Assembly: GCA_949285145.1 (NCBI GenBank) | Contig: CASDXQ010000002.1 | Location: 81,516-126,167 of the forward strand | DNA from: an uncultured Spirochaetales bacterium | GTDB lineage: Bacteria > Spirochaetota > Spirochaetia > Sphaerochaetales > Sphaerochaetaceae | Direction of reading: 5' to 3' | Length of the DNA stretch: 44,652 nucleotides | Part shown: positions 1 to 9,637 of the stretch, piece after piece | How the letters are laid out: each line of letters begins with the position of its first letter | Position numbering within the stretch: the stretch's first letter is position 1 | Translations under genes and position numbers: made by a program | Notes under the pieces: model-generated | The model's database searches: none | What the model saw: the letters and a program-made list of their open reading frames with translations, nothing else | What the model was told of the DNA's origin: nothing

Positions 1-635
1 AGATATCCGTCCTGAAAGAAAAGACCACCTTCCCCGCTTCTGTAATTGAGAAGATCGCCGCTTGTATAGAATGTCACCTTCTCATCTTCGTTGTTGGTTC
101 TCTGGCTGCTTGTCATTCCTCCGGAGACAAGAAGGTCGCCGGAATCATACAGATAAGTCACTATGTCAGCTGCAATATTCTCAAGTCCGGAATCTTCTCC
201 GCTGTCTTCATAGCGGACATTGCCGTAAGCGGTGAGCCTGCCGTTTCTGCTGTCAAGAAGCATATGCCCGGCATAAAGGGTCTTGTCATCGCCTTCATCA
301 TCCAGAGAGAACACGACCTGGACATTGCCGGAAAGCGTTATGAGCCCATCGCGTGTGACATCCATGCTGTCTGCATTGATTATCTCAAGACTGTATCCTT
401 CTGTCTCCTCAACGCTTTTGCTGTCAAAAACGCTTTCACCTTCAAGAAGAATGTTCCTGAGGGAAGAAACGCTTTGCGTCGTATCAAGTCCTCTTACAGA
501 TGCCATGTTCAGGATAGTTTCATCATCCGCATTGGCTATGAAATACCCGACTTCCCCTTCAGCGTGAAGGAAAAAGCCGGAAAGGAAAAGAATGATGATG
601 GTACAGCATATCCTCAGAATTCTATTCTCTGCCAA
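1..635 (-). CDS. LptD/OstA-like outer-membrane assembly protein, N-terminal part (runs off the window)
   Basis: About 211 codons are visible before the window edge; the 3' part is missing. The chosen start is a TTG at 635-633, preceded by GAGGAG five to six bases upstream, and it overlaps the end of uvrA by 14 bases, which suggests translational coupling. Residues 6-24 are hydrophobic and end HAEG, a likely signal peptide with no lipobox Cys. The following region has repeated short beta-type segments such as ITLSGNVQVVF and GRLTAYGNVRYED, the pattern of the periplasmic OstA/LptA-like jellyroll at the N-terminus of LptD, which inserts lipopolysaccharide-type lipids or other amphiphiles in the outer membrane. 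From memory, Treponema pallidum also has an LptD-like gene next to uvrA, which supports the call. A general OstA-fold protein is the alternative because the barrel is not visible. Confidence 0.6.
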   Translation of the reverse strand, partial: MAENRILRICCTIIILFLSGFFLHAEGEVGYFIANADDETILNMASVRGLDTTQSVSSLRNILLEGESVFDSKSVEETEGYSLEIINADSMDVTRDGLITLSGNVQVVFSLDDEGDDKTLYAGHMLLDSRNGRLTAYGNVRYEDSGEDSGLENIAADIVTYLYDSGDLLVSGGMTSSQRTNNEDEKVTFYTSGDLLNYRSGEGGLFFQDGY

Positions 636-3450
636 GATATCTCCTCAGGAACTGTCCTGTATAGCTTTCCTTCACCATGCTGACTTCCTCAGGAGTACCG
701 GCCGCAACGATTGTGCCGCCTTCATCTCCACCCTCCGGTCCCAGGTCGATCAGATAGTCTGACGACTTTATCACATCAAGATTGTGCTCGATGAGGATGA
801 CGCTGTTTCCCTGATCGACAAGACGGTTGAGCACTTCAAGCAGTTTCTTCACATCGGCGAAGTGAAGGCCTGTTGTCGGTTCATCAAGCACGTAGAGTGT
901 CTTTCCGGTCTGCTTCCTGCTGAGTTCCAGAGACAGTTTGATTCTCTGAGCCTCGCCGCCGGAAAACGTCAGTGCGCTCTGTCCAAGACGGATATAGTCA
1001 AGACCAACGCTCACGAGTGTTTCAAGCTTCGTCCTTATGGATGAAACAGGTGCGAAAAACTCAACAGCTTCCGCAACCGTCATGTCAAGCACATCCGCGA
1101 TGTTCTTACCCTTGTACTCAACCTGCAGTGTCTCTTTGTTGAAACGTTTGCCATGGCAGACATCGCATGTGACATACACATCCGGCAGGAAGTGCATCTC
1201 GATTTTGAGGTTTCCGTCTCCCTGACAGTTCTCGCACCGGCCTCCGACCACATTGAACGAGAAACGGGAGGCGGTGTAACCTCTGGCTTTCGATTCAGGC
1301 AGCTTTGCAAAAAGTTCCCTGATCGGGGTGTAGAAGCCCACATAAGTTGCAGGATTCGAACGCGGAGTCCTTCCGATAGGACTCTGGTCAATGTTTATTA
1401 TCTTGTCGATATTCTCAATTCCGCGGACAGCGCGGTAACCGGAAAGCTCGACTTTCTTCTTTCTTGTGATCGCATCTTCGACTGCAGGTATGAGGATTTC
1501 ATTGAGCAGCGTGGACTTTCCGCTGCCGGAGACTCCTGTTATAGTGACAAGCTTGCCGAGGGGAATCCTGACATCGATGTCCTTGAGGTTGTTCTTCGTA
1601 CAGCCCAGGACCTCAATGAAATGTCCGTTGCCTTTCCTTCTCTGCCTGGGCACATCTATGCTGAGACGTCCGGAAAGAAACGCGCCTGTGATCGATGCGG
1701 GGTTTTTCTCAATTTCCCCCGGAGTTCCCTGTGCCGTGATGAGACCGCCCTTCTCTCCGGCACCCGGCCCGAGATCAATGACATAATCCGCGCTTCTGAT
1801 CGTATCCTCATCATGTTCAACGACAATCACGGTGTTTCCGAGGTTCCTCAGGTTGATCAGCGTGTTTATGAGTTTTGTGTTGTCCCTCTGATGCAGGCCT
1901 ATGGAAGGCTCGTCAAGAACGTAAAGCACACCTGAGAGGGCCGAACCTATCTGTGTTGCAAGTCTGATGCGCTGCGCTTCGCCGCCGGAGAGCGTGGCAC
2001 TGGCACGGTTGAGCGTAAGATATCCCAGTCCCACATTCATGAGGAAGCTGAGGCGGCTCTTTATTTCCTTGAGTATCTGGCGTGCAATATCCTTTTCCAT
2101 ATCCGTAAGTTCAAGAGAATCGAAGAATGCGACGGAATCCTTTACGGAAAGATTCGAAAGCTCCCATATATTCAGGCCGCCCACCCTGACACTCAGAGCT
2201 TCCTTTCTCAGTCTCTGGCCATGGCATGAGCTGCATACATGGGAATAGCGGAGCTGATCATACATCCACTTCATCGCAAAACTCTGTGTTTCCATGTAGC
2301 GCCGTTCAAGTTCCACCAGTATTCCGGGATACTGTTCTTTCTTGGTGTATGCCGCGGTCCCCTTCTTGTTCTCATATTTCACGTCAAGAAGCTTGCCGCC
2401 ACCGTACAGCAGGATCTTCTTGGCCTCCGCCGGCCATTTCACAAGCGGCAGGTCAAGGGAGAATCCATAGGCTTTTGCAAGGGCACAGATCCAGGCATGG
2501 CTGACTTTTGCATCAGGATTATGAGTGACAATTGCACCTTCATTATAGCTTTTCTCAGGATCGGGGATGATCTTGTTGATGTCGAATTCGCTTTTCACAC
2601 CGAGCCCGTTACAGTCAGGGCAGGCGCCGTAGGGATTGTTGAATGAGAAAAGACGGGGTTCGAGATCCGGAACGGTTATGCCGCAGAAAGGACAGGAATT
2701 GCGCTCGCTGAAGAAATCCTTCTTTCCCTCACTCACGTATTCAACCTCGACAAGGCCGCTGCTCATTTCGCAGGCCTTTTCGATCGAATCGGCAAGACGC
2801 GCCCTGTCGCTGCGGCGCAGTATGAGACGGTCAACGACTATCGAGATGATATGCTTATACTGCTTGTCAAGAACGGGAATCTCATCTTCAAGCATGTATG
2901 TCTTTCCATCCACGACCGCACGGGTATAGCCTGCGGCAAGCGCATCTGAGAATATCTTCTTGAATTCCCCCTTTCTTCCCATCGCCAGAGGTGAGAGTAT
3001 GATGAGGCGTCCTTCCTCCTCATGGGTGAAGATCGCGTCTATGATCTGGTCAACCGACATTTCGGAAATCTCACGTCCGCATTCAGGACAGTGCACATGA
3101 CCTGTCCTTGCATAAAGCAGACGGTAGTAATCATAGATTTCCGTCACCGTTCCGACCGTTGAACGGGGATTCTTCTGTGTCGAACGCTGTTCTATTGCTA
3201 TGGCAGGGGAAAGACCGTCGATCGAATCGACATCAGGCTTTTCGAGACGTCCCAGGAACTGGCGCGCATAGGCAGAAAGAGACTCGACATAACGTCTCTG
3301 CCCCTCTGCGAATATCGTATCGAAAGCTAGCGAGGACTTTCCCGAGCCTGACAAGCCTGAAATCACGACAAGACTGTTTTTCGGAATCGTGACGTCTATG
3401 TTTTTAAGATTGTGCTCTCTGGCACCTTTGATCACAATATTGTCATTCAT
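622..3450 (-). CDS. uvrA: UvrABC excinuclease subunit A
   Basis: DNA-damage recognition ATPase of nucleotide excision repair; a UvrA dimer loads UvrB at lesions in the cytoplasm. The 942-residue protein has the full family length and order: a first Walker A (GLSGSGKSS, about residues 32-40), a zinc-binding CPEC at 121-124 within the UvrB-binding region, a second CPFC...CPDC zinc module near 250-285, an ABC signature [11 protein letters not shown] with Walker [14 protein letters not shown], then the second ATPase half with GVSGSGKST, a third zinc module CENC...[17 protein letters not shown] and [10 protein letters not shown]. All catalytic motifs look intact. It starts 5 bases after ispG ends and overlaps the next gene by 14 bases, so the three genes are probably co-transcribed. 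No LexA-type box was noticed directly upstream. Confidence 0.98.
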   Translation of the reverse strand: MNDNIVIKGAREHNLKNIDVTIPKNSLVVISGLSGSGKSSLAFDTIFAEGQRRYVESLSAYARQFLGRLEKPDVDSIDGLSPAIAIEQRSTQKNPRSTVGTVTEIYDYYRLLYARTGHVHCPECGREISEMSVDQIIDAIFTHEEEGRLIILSPLAMGRKGEFKKIFSDALAAGYTRAVVDGKTYMLEDEIPVLDKQYKHIISIVVDRLILRRSDRARLADSIEKACEMSSGLVEVEYVSEGKKDFFSERNSCPFCGITVPDLEPRLFSFNNPYGACPDCNGLGVKSEFDINKIIPDPEKSYNEGAIVTHNPDAKVSHAWICALAKAYGFSLDLPLVKWPAEAKKILLYGGGKLLDVKYENKKGTAAYTKKEQYPGILVELERRYMETQSFAMKWMYDQLRYSHVCSSCHGQRLRKEALSVRVGGLNIWELSNLSVKDSVAFFDSLELTDMEKDIARQILKEIKSRLSFLMNVGLGYLTLNRASATLSGGEAQRIRLATQIGSALSGVLYVLDEPSIGLHQRDNTKLINTLINLRNLGNTVIVVEHDEDTIRSADYVIDLGPGAGEKGGLITAQGTPGEIEKNPASITGAFLSGRLSIDVPRQRRKGNGHFIEVLGCTKNNLKDIDVRIPLGKLVTITGVSGSGKSTLLNEILIPAVEDAITRKKKVELSGYRAVRGIENIDKIINIDQSPIGRTPRSNPATYVGFYTPIRELFAKLPESKARGYTASRFSFNVVGGRCENCQGDGNLKIEMHFLPDVYVTCDVCHGKRFNKETLQVEYKGKNIADVLDMTVAEAVEFFAPVSSIRTKLETLVSVGLDYIRLGQSALTFSGGEAQRIKLSLELSRKQTGKTLYVLDEPTTGLHFADVKKLLEVLNRLVDQGNSVILIEHNLDVIKSSDYLIDLGPEGGDEGGTIVAAGTPEEVSMVKESYTGQFLRRYLGRE

Positions 3451-3455
3451 TGCAT

Positions 3456-4496
3456 TCAGATTTCATCAATAAGATCGAAAAGACTGTCCTCTGCGGACAT
3501 GACATCAACATCCTTGTAAAGCTGGCCGCGGCAATAAAGGAAAACCTTGTTGCCAATGCCTGTTATCGCAACATCGGCATTTCTTGCCTCTCCCGGACCG
3601 TTGACCTGACAGCCCATGATGGCCACTGTTATATCCTTGTTCACTGTAAGCAGTCTGTTCTCCACCTGTGTGAGGAAGCCCTGCGAATCGAATGTGTGAC
3701 GTCCGCACCGCGGACAGGAGACAATCCTGACACCGCCTTTCGAATATCCCAGCGCCCTGAGTATCTCAACTGCGGCATGGACTTCATCCTCTATGCTACC
3801 CGTGATCGAAACCCTCATTGTGTCACCGATTCCTTCCTCAAAGAGCTTTGTGAAAGCATATGTTGAGCGGATGCAGGAAGAGACAACGCCTCCGGCTTCG
3901 GTCACACCAATGTGCAGAGGAACGTCACATGCCGCCTTGAACTTTCTGTTTGCGCTTATCGTCGTCGCGATGTCAGAGGACTTGAGAGAGACAACTGTGT
4001 TGTCAAAACCCCAGGATGCAAACCATGAAAGATACTCAAGCGCACTGTCCACCATTATATCTTGTGGTCTGTCACCTTCCCTTCCCCTTGGCAGGGATCC
4101 GTTATTCAGTCCTATCCTTATGGCTGTGCCGTGATCCAGGGCAGCTTTGACGACTTCCTCAGTCTTCCATTTCGCTCCGATGTTTCCAGGATTGATCCTT
4201 ATTTTGTCGGCACCTGCCTCAATTGCTTCCAGCGCCATTCTGTAATCGAAGTGAATATCGGCGACAACAGGCATGGGACTGCCTTTGCATATCGAGGCAA
4301 AATTTTCCCTGTCATCTGATGAAACATAGGAGAAACGTATCAGATCGCAGCCCATCGACTTGAGGACGCGCAGTCTGTGAAGCACATCCTCCACACTGCA
4401 AGATGCGATCTGGCTGTCATACATTGTCTGGACTGCCACCGGATGGCTGCCTCCGATGAAGATATCCCTTACCTTTGCGACTCTGCTACTGAACAT
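3456..4496 (-). CDS. ispG: 4-hydroxy-3-methylbut-2-en-1-yl diphosphate synthase (IspG/GcpE)
   Basis: Converts methylerythritol cyclodiphosphate to HMBPP, the penultimate step of the MEP isoprenoid pathway, using a [4Fe-4S] cluster. The 346-residue protein has the N-terminal TIM-barrel half ([11 protein letters not shown], then [29 protein letters not shown]) and the C-terminal cluster-binding half with SCPRCGR near residue 260 and [11 protein letters not shown] near residue 295, which supply the three Cys ligands; the conserved Glu is also in place. It lacks the long insertion of plant and chlamydial forms. It begins 3 bases after the upstream short YhcH-like gene and ends 5 bases before uvrA. 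This shows that the organism makes isoprenoids by the MEP route. Confidence 0.97.
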   Translation of the reverse strand: MFSSRVAKVRDIFIGGSHPVAVQTMYDSQIASCSVEDVLHRLRVLKSMGCDLIRFSYVSSDDRENFASICKGSPMPVVADIHFDYRMALEAIEAGADKIRINPGNIGAKWKTEEVVKAALDHGTAIRIGLNNGSLPRGREGDRPQDIMVDSALEYLSWFASWGFDNTVVSLKSSDIATTISANRKFKAACDVPLHIGVTEAGGVVSSCIRSTYAFTKLFEEGIGDTMRVSITGSIEDEVHAAVEILRALGYSKGGVRIVSCPRCGRHTFDSQGFLTQVENRLLTVNKDITVAIMGCQVNGPGEARNADVAITGIGNKVFLYCRGQLYKDVDVMSAEDSLFDLIDEI

Positions 4497-4499
4497 GAA

Positions 4500-4808
4500 C
4501 TACTCCAGAACATATTTTCTGACACGGGCATCACCTCTGAAAATGAATCTCTCCCCGGGAAGGAAAAAAGCAAACGTGCCTTCTGTCAGGCTGACAGCGG
4601 CAAGCACGTCTTTAGTGATGCCATCCTCCCTCCAGCTTGAAGCCACCCGGGATCCGTCTTCCTCACAGACAAAAAGAGTACAGCACTTTCTGTTCACATC
4701 AAAAGTCTCCATATCCTCAGCCTGAGAGAAGAGAAGCCCGGAAATGTTCCTGAGCGATTCGCACAGCGGATAATATTTCTCAAGATTTGCCGTTTTGTCG
4801 AAAATCAT
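4500..4808 (-). CDS. Short YhcH/YjgK/YiaL-like (DUF386) protein, reduced
   Basis: 102 residues. The start MIFDKTANLEKYYPL matches the opening of YhcH/YiaL/EbgC-type proteins (usually MIFD.L.NL..Y), and the tail LTEGTFAFFLPGERF...VRKYVLE matches the closing cupin strand and the end of that family. Family members are normally about 150 residues and carry a central His/Glu/His metal site after an EAHRKYIDIQ-type segment. That segment is absent here, so the protein is about 50 residues shorter and probably lacks the metal site. Function is unknown; full-length relatives act on sugar acids or N-acetylneuraminate intermediates, or modulate galactosidase. It is the first gene of the ispG-uvrA run, with a 3-base gap to ispG. 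The start has no clear Shine-Dalgarno sequence. The family assignment is moderate because similarity is confined to the two ends. Confidence 0.55.
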   Translation of the reverse strand: MIFDKTANLEKYYPLCESLRNISGLLFSQAEDMETFDVNRKCCTLFVCEEDGSRVASSWREDGITKDVLAAVSLTEGTFAFFLPGERFIFRGDARVRKYVLE

Positions 4809-5029
4809 AACGGTGCAATTCTATTGTTTTTAAAGCTCAGTGTAAATGCAGAGATGCGGACGAAAACTCACCTCATCCGTTTTACGGCATGAAAATCAAG
4901 AGGCGGCATTTATGTTTCAATTCAATCAAAACTGTGAAATTTTTATCATAAATCGTCTACAACCTTTTCAAAGTCTGTTTTTTTAAATAATTTATACTGG
5001 TTATTTCTAAAATATCTGGAGGAAAAAAC

Positions 5030-7693
5030 ATGAAAGAATACCTCTCCAGCTATCAGGAGGTTCTTGACAGTCAGAAAGTCAATGCCGAAAAAGGTCTGAC
5101 AGAAAGCGAAGTCAGATCAAGGCTTGAAAGAGACGGCAAGAACAAGCTCGCTGAAGCAAAGAAGGATTCAATGCTCAAGAAGTTCTTTGACGAACTCAAG
5201 GAACCGATGCTCATCATCCTGATGATCGCAGCAGTGCTTTCAGTCATCACCAGCGCAGCTTCCGGTGAGATCGAATTCACCGACGCCGTCATCATTCTTG
5301 TCGTTGTACTGCTCAACGCCATTCTGGGCGTAGTGCAGGAAAGCAAGGCGGAAAAGGCAATCGAGGCACTGCAGGAAATGAGTGCTGCAACAAGCAAGGT
5401 AATCAGGGACGGCAGGCAGATAAGCGTCCACTCCGAAGATCTCGCAGCCGGCGATATCGTGATACTTGAAGCCGGAGACTCGGTACCGGCAGACGGAAGA
5501 ATCATCGAATGTGCTTCGATGAAGATAGAGGAAGCCGCGCTCACAGGCGAATCGGTGCCAGTCGACAAGCAGGTTGAGGCTCTCAGCGCATCCTCAGACG
5601 GCGAAGTTCCGCTCGGCGACAGGAAGAACATGGTCTACATGGGTTCAACCGTCGTTTACGGAAGAGGAAAGGCCGTGATCACATCAACAGGCATGAATAC
5701 AGAGATGGGCAAGATCGCAAGTGCAATCCAGACTGCGAAAGAAGAGCTCACTCCGCTTCAGATCAAGCTTAATCAGCTGAGCAAGATACTCACCTACCTC
5801 GTCCTCGGCATCTGTGTCGTCATCTTCGCAATCGACATTCTGAGAATGTATATTGTAAACGGTACTGTTTCATTTAACGGCATACTCGACACATTCATGG
5901 TAGCCATTTCCCTCGCCGTAGCCGCAATTCCGGAAGGTCTTGCAGCTGTTGTCACGATTGTTCTTTCAATCGGAGTTACGAAAATGAGCAGGAACAAAGC
6001 TATCATCAGAAAGCTCACTGCAGTTGAGACACTCGGCTGCACACAGGTCATCTGTTCTGACAAAACAGGTACGCTCACCCAGAACAAGATGACAGTTGTC
6101 GATAAATGGACAAGCAATGAGGAGCTTCTTGCGAAAGCCATGGCGCTTTGCTGCGACAGCAAGCTTGACGAGAACAACCAGGCTATCGGAGAACCTACAG
6201 AATGCGCTCTTGTCAACTATGCTTATTCACTGGGCATCAACAAGAACGAACTTGAGAAGGATACCTACAAGAGAGTCGGAGAGGCTCCATTCGACTCATC
6301 AAGAAAAATGATGAGCACAGTCCATACGGACAATGGCGGAGATGATTTCATACAGTTCACGAAAGGCGCTCCGGATGAAATTCTGAAGAAATGTTCATCC
6401 ATCCTCAAAGACGGAGAGGTTGTTCCGATGACTGACAAGGACAGAGAAGATATCCTTGCACAGAACAAGGCGTTTGCCGACAGAGCCCTCCGTGTTCTTG
6501 CAGCCTCATACAGGGACTGGGAAGTCGAACCGGTGAACTATGATGCGAAATATATTGAGGACAATCTGACATTCATAGGCCTTACAGGCATGATAGATCC
6601 GATCAGGCCGGAAGTGAAAATCGCTGTTGAGGAATGCAAGAGCGCAGGCATCCACGTCGTCATGATAACCGGCGACCACAAGGATACCGCAGTCGCAATC
6701 GCAAAGGAACTGGGCATCATCCAGTCCGCAGCCGAGGCCCTCACAGGTGCTGACCTTGACAAGATGAGCGATGAGGAACTTGATTCGAAGATCGAGATGT
6801 ATTCCGTATACGCCCGTGTTCAGCCTGAACACAAGGTGAGAATCGTCCAGGCATGGAAGTCCCGCGGCAAGGTCACTGCAATGACCGGTGACGGTGTCAA
6901 CGACGCTCCGTCCATCAAGAATGCTGATATCGGAGTCGGCATGGGAATAACAGGTACCGATGTCACGAAGAATGTTGCCGACATGGTTCTTGCGGATGAT
7001 AACTTCGCAACCATCGTAACGGCTGTTGCAGAAGGAAGAAAGATCTACGACAACATCAGAAAGGCCATCCAGTTCCTGCTGGGAAGCAATATGGCCGAAG
7101 TCATTTCGATTTTCGTTGCTTCAGTAATGGGCTTCACTATCCTGCGCCCGAGCCACCTGCTGTGGATCAACCTCATCACGGACTGCTTCCCCGCAATCGG
7201 ACTCGGCATGGAAAAAGGCGATGACGATATCATGACACGTCAGCCCAGACCGAAGAACGAAGGCATTTTCGCAGGCGGACTGGGTGTCAACTGCTTCATC
7301 CAGGGCTTTGCTGTTTCGATAATCACGCTGATCAGCTACTTCATCGGAGACTTCGTGGAAACAGGACACCTGCAGATAGCCAGCAGCACACACGGCATGA
7401 CAATGGCATTCCTCACCCTTTCAATGGCTGAGCTGTTCCATTCATTCAACATGAGGAGTCTTGACAAGTCACTCTTCTCAATAAAGGGACACAACAAGTA
7501 CCTGCTCTACACTATGCTTGGAGCATTTGTACTTACAATCTGCGTTCTCTACATTCCGTTCCTCCGCGATGCGTTCAGCTTTGAGCATATCTCGGTGATG
7601 GAATTCGCAATCGCCCTCATAATGGCTGTTCTGATCATTCCCATCGTGGAAGTGCAGAAATTCATCCAGAGAAAGATTGCAAAGAAGAAATGA
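5030..7693 (+). CDS. Calcium-translocating P-type ATPase (P2 type)
   Basis: Membrane cation pump, probably exporting Ca2+ from the cytoplasm. The 887-residue protein has the complete P2-type layout: cytoplasmic N-terminal domain, M1-M2, actuator domain with TGES at about residues 172-175, M3-M4 with the ion-site motif IPEGL, the phosphorylated Asp in DKTGTLT at about residue 344, the nucleotide-binding KGAPDEIL segment, the hinge GDGVNDAP near 620-625, and six C-terminal membrane segments. M6 reads WINLITDCFPAIGLG, keeping the Asn and Asp that bind Ca2+ in SERCA-like pumps. The start follows GGAGG with a good spacing. It stands alone on the plus strand, is divergent from the ispG-uvrA run, and is followed by a clear terminator. 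Substrate Ca2+ is inferred from M4/M6; Mn2+ or Na+ relatives cannot be excluded. Confidence 0.93.
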   Translation: MKEYLSSYQEVLDSQKVNAEKGLTESEVRSRLERDGKNKLAEAKKDSMLKKFFDELKEPMLIILMIAAVLSVITSAASGEIEFTDAVIILVVVLLNAILGVVQESKAEKAIEALQEMSAATSKVIRDGRQISVHSEDLAAGDIVILEAGDSVPADGRIIECASMKIEEAALTGESVPVDKQVEALSASSDGEVPLGDRKNMVYMGSTVVYGRGKAVITSTGMNTEMGKIASAIQTAKEELTPLQIKLNQLSKILTYLVLGICVVIFAIDILRMYIVNGTVSFNGILDTFMVAISLAVAAIPEGLAAVVTIVLSIGVTKMSRNKAIIRKLTAVETLGCTQVICSDKTGTLTQNKMTVVDKWTSNEELLAKAMALCCDSKLDENNQAIGEPTECALVNYAYSLGINKNELEKDTYKRVGEAPFDSSRKMMSTVHTDNGGDDFIQFTKGAPDEILKKCSSILKDGEVVPMTDKDREDILAQNKAFADRALRVLAASYRDWEVEPVNYDAKYIEDNLTFIGLTGMIDPIRPEVKIAVEECKSAGIHVVMITGDHKDTAVAIAKELGIIQSAAEALTGADLDKMSDEELDSKIEMYSVYARVQPEHKVRIVQAWKSRGKVTAMTGDGVNDAPSIKNADIGVGMGITGTDVTKNVADMVLADDNFATIVTAVAEGRKIYDNIRKAIQFLLGSNMAEVISIFVASVMGFTILRPSHLLWINLITDCFPAIGLGMEKGDDDIMTRQPRPKNEGIFAGGLGVNCFIQGFAVSIITLISYFIGDFVETGHLQIASSTHGMTMAFLTLSMAELFHSFNMRSLDKSLFSIKGHNKYLLYTMLGAFVLTICVLYIPFLRDAFSFEHISVMEFAIALIMAVLIIPIVEVQKFIQRKIAKKK

Positions 7694-7710
7694 TACAGTT
7701 TATAACGCAG

Positions 7711-7738
7711 AAGGCGGCAGGCATAACCTGCCGCTTTT
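7711..7738 (+). terminator. Rho-independent terminator after the calcium ATPase gene
   Basis: Perfect 8-bp stem GCGGCAGG (7714-7721) with CCTGCCGC (7727-7734), loop CATAA, extended by A-T and G-T pairs and followed by TTTT. It lies 20 bases after the stop codon. Confidence 0.85.
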
Positions 7739-7769
7739 GCATGTAACGCCCGGTCAGAAGGCAAAAAAA

Positions 7770-7817
7770 GTCCCAAAACCTGCTCATTGAGAAGCCAGGT
7801 AATGGGACAGAGGGGAC
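7770..7817. repeat. Imperfect inverted repeat with GTCCC/GGGAC ends (possible REP- or MITE-like hairpin)
   Basis: GTCCC (7770-7774) plus CCTG (7779-7782) pair with CCAGG (7795-7799) plus GGGAC (7804-7808), with AT-rich bulges between the two stem segments. A second GGGGAC follows at 7812-7817. The element sits just beyond the terminator of the calcium ATPase gene and borders an AT-rich, gene-free stretch up to 7957. The pattern resembles short extragenic palindromic elements, but only one copy is in this window. Confidence 0.4.
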
Positions 7818-7957
7818 AAATTCTAAATAGAGAGTTATATCTCTTTACTGATATATGGAATTATAGTTCAGAATATCATATATTTCAAGTATTTAGTATT
7901 TTTTTTGTTTTTATTTAATTTTTTTCAATATTTAAAATTAACTGTCAAACGTAAAAA

Positions 7958-8508
7958 TTACATCAAATCTTCACAGAAGATTTGCACCATATGACTCAGA
8001 GAAGGATACTCATCATCTATCAGAAGATATGGGGCTGAAAGTCTTTCCGTTTCCCCAAGAAGACGGAGATTCTCTTCAATCAGTCTGCCGGTATCAATGT
8101 CATCACAGATGCGCTTCTCGCTGCAGGATGCGAACTCACGGATCTGTCTTACATGCCTTCTTATATAATCTTCTCTCATTATGAGAGTGATTCCCCGGAT
8201 GTGGCTGAGGTACTGCTTGTCAAAATCATTGCGCCGTGATGAATGGACATAGCAGCCTTTGATGATCAGTTTCTGTCTGTTTTCTACAACAGTCATAATC
8301 ATATTTCTCACAACTGGCCAGAGTATTGTGCAAGATTCTCGTCCTCACTGACATTGTAGGGACATAATCCGCTTCTGATCAGGCTCATCTTGAGCCAGTC
8401 TATCGGGAAATACGGCATGGAAAGCTCCTTCATCAGATGATAGCTGAAATAAGTCTTTCCCGTATGAGAAGCACCGGTTATAAGCAATACGTTTATTTTT
8501 TCATCCAT
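7958..8508 (-). pseudogene. P-loop kinase/ATPase-like gene broken by a one-base frameshift
   Basis: Two partial reading frames together make one protein of about 183 residues. The first part starts at the ATG at 8508 (MDEKINVLLITGASHTGKT) and has a Walker A motif GASHTGKT near residues 12-19. It stops at 8308. The second part is open from about 8325 to 7958 and continues with LWPVVRNMIMTVVENRQK and GCYVHSS, ending at 7958. Joining them needs a -1 shift around 8321-8326, where ...NLAQY meets LWPVV, so one base seems to have been lost. No slippery heptamer is present there, so I read this as a mutation or sequencing error rather than programmed frameshifting. Substrate is unknown; it resembles small nucleotide or metabolite kinases. 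It lies behind the nrdB terminator with no clear ribosome-binding site. Confidence 0.6.
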
Positions 8509-8515
8509 GCTGCAA

Positions 8516-8554
8516 TCATAAAAGAAACCTCTTCCGCCGCAAAGACAGAAGAGG
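8516..8554 (-). terminator. Rho-independent terminator after nrdB
   Basis: Read on the minus strand, CCTCTTC (8554-8548) pairs with GAAGAGG (8534-8528), with a 13-base loop that holds a further GC-rich part, and TTTCTTTT follows. It begins about 25 bases after the nrdB stop codon. Confidence 0.7.
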
Positions 8555-8579
8555 CATGAAAATAATGACAAGCTGCCGA

Positions 8580-9626
8580 TCAAAGATCATCCACAAGTGC
8601 TGTGCTCTTCGCATATGCTGTGCTTCTTGCTTCAAAGAAATCCGTTTTGACCATATTGGCATTGGAATACAGGCTTACCCATGCAAGATCCTCACTCTCC
8701 TCCTCGTAGCCCGGATACAGAACCTCAAAGCCAAGGCTTGTCCAGCGCAGGTTGCCCAGATATTTGATATACGTTGTGATGAGATCACTGCTGAGACCAG
8801 CGATATCATCACCGATGACGTAGTGGCCCCAGTCGATTTCCATCTCGACTCCGGTCTTAATCATCTGCCTGTAGACTTCCACCTTATCATCTGTGAAAAG
8901 CTCGGGACGTTCCTTCTTCAGCTCGAGGATTATGTTCCTGAAGAGCCAGAGATGGGTGTTCTCATCCCTGTTGATGTATCTGATCTCCTGGCTGGAACCC
9001 GGCATCTTGCCGTTTCTTGCAAGATTGTAGAAAAACATGAAGCCGGAATAGAAGTAGATACCTTCAAGAATGTAGTTGGCGACAAGGACTTTCATAAAAT
9101 GCCCGGCATCCCTGTTGTAGAGGAAGTCATTGTAGCAGTCCCCGATGAAAGTGTTTCTTCTCAGCAGGTGCTCGTCCGTCTTCCATGCGTACAGAATCTC
9201 ATCCCTCTTCTCCGGTGCGCAGATCGTATCAAGCATATATGAATATGCCTGGGAGTGGATGCATTCCTGGAATGTCTGTATGTGAAGGCAGAGATTCACC
9301 TCGTTTGCTGTGATATAGCTGCTTATGTTGGGAAGATTGGCAGACTGGAGGGAATCCAGGAAGACAAGGAAGGAAAGAATCTTGTCATAAGCCCTTCTCT
9401 CTGCGTCACTCAGATTCGGGTAATCCTTCAGATCCTGGGAGAGATTGATCTCCTCCGGAATCCAGAAGTTGTTCATCGCCTGCCGGTACCAGTCGCTTGT
9501 CCACTGGTAGCGCAGGTTGTTGAAATCGTTGAGATTGGTGGTGTTGCCGCCGATCATACGTCTTTTGTTGAGCTCAATATCCCCGTCAGGGTTGAAAAGC
9601 ATTTTCTCTTTCAGAATCTCACTCAT
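8580..9626 (-). CDS. nrdB: Class I ribonucleotide reductase, small (beta) subunit
   Basis: Houses the metal/radical cofactor that starts ribonucleotide reduction by NrdA. The 348-residue ferritin-like protein has the metal ligands in order: Asp in FLVFLDSLQSANLPN (about residue 91), Glu and His in FQECIHSQAYSYM, Glu in YILEGIYFYSGF, and Glu and His in RDENTHLWLF. A Tyr lies four residues after the first His (HSQAY), the position of the radical Tyr in class Ia/Ib enzymes, so a tyrosyl radical form is likely. The C-terminus (STALVDDL) is the tail that docks on the large subunit. It follows nrdA by 11 bases and is followed by a terminator, so the two form a simple operon. The start ATG follows AGGAGAATAA. 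Confidence 0.96.
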   Translation of the reverse strand: MSEILKEKMLFNPDGDIELNKRRMIGGNTTNLNDFNNLRYQWTSDWYRQAMNNFWIPEEINLSQDLKDYPNLSDAERRAYDKILSFLVFLDSLQSANLPNISSYITANEVNLCLHIQTFQECIHSQAYSYMLDTICAPEKRDEILYAWKTDEHLLRRNTFIGDCYNDFLYNRDAGHFMKVLVANYILEGIYFYSGFMFFYNLARNGKMPGSSQEIRYINRDENTHLWLFRNIILELKKERPELFTDDKVEVYRQMIKTGVEMEIDWGHYVIGDDIAGLSSDLITTYIKYLGNLRWTSLGFEVLYPGYEEESEDLAWVSLYSNANMVKTDFFEARSTAYAKSTALVDDL

Positions 9627-9637
9627 AATTTATTCTC

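Noticed and set aside
1153-1935. Long plus-strand open frame opposite uvrA
   Set aside because: It lies entirely inside the intact uvrA gene on the other strand, matches no family and is explained by codon bias of uvrA.
8308-8330. Programmed -1 frameshift in the P-loop kinase
   Set aside because: No slippery heptamer or downstream structure at the junction; a one-base loss explains it better.
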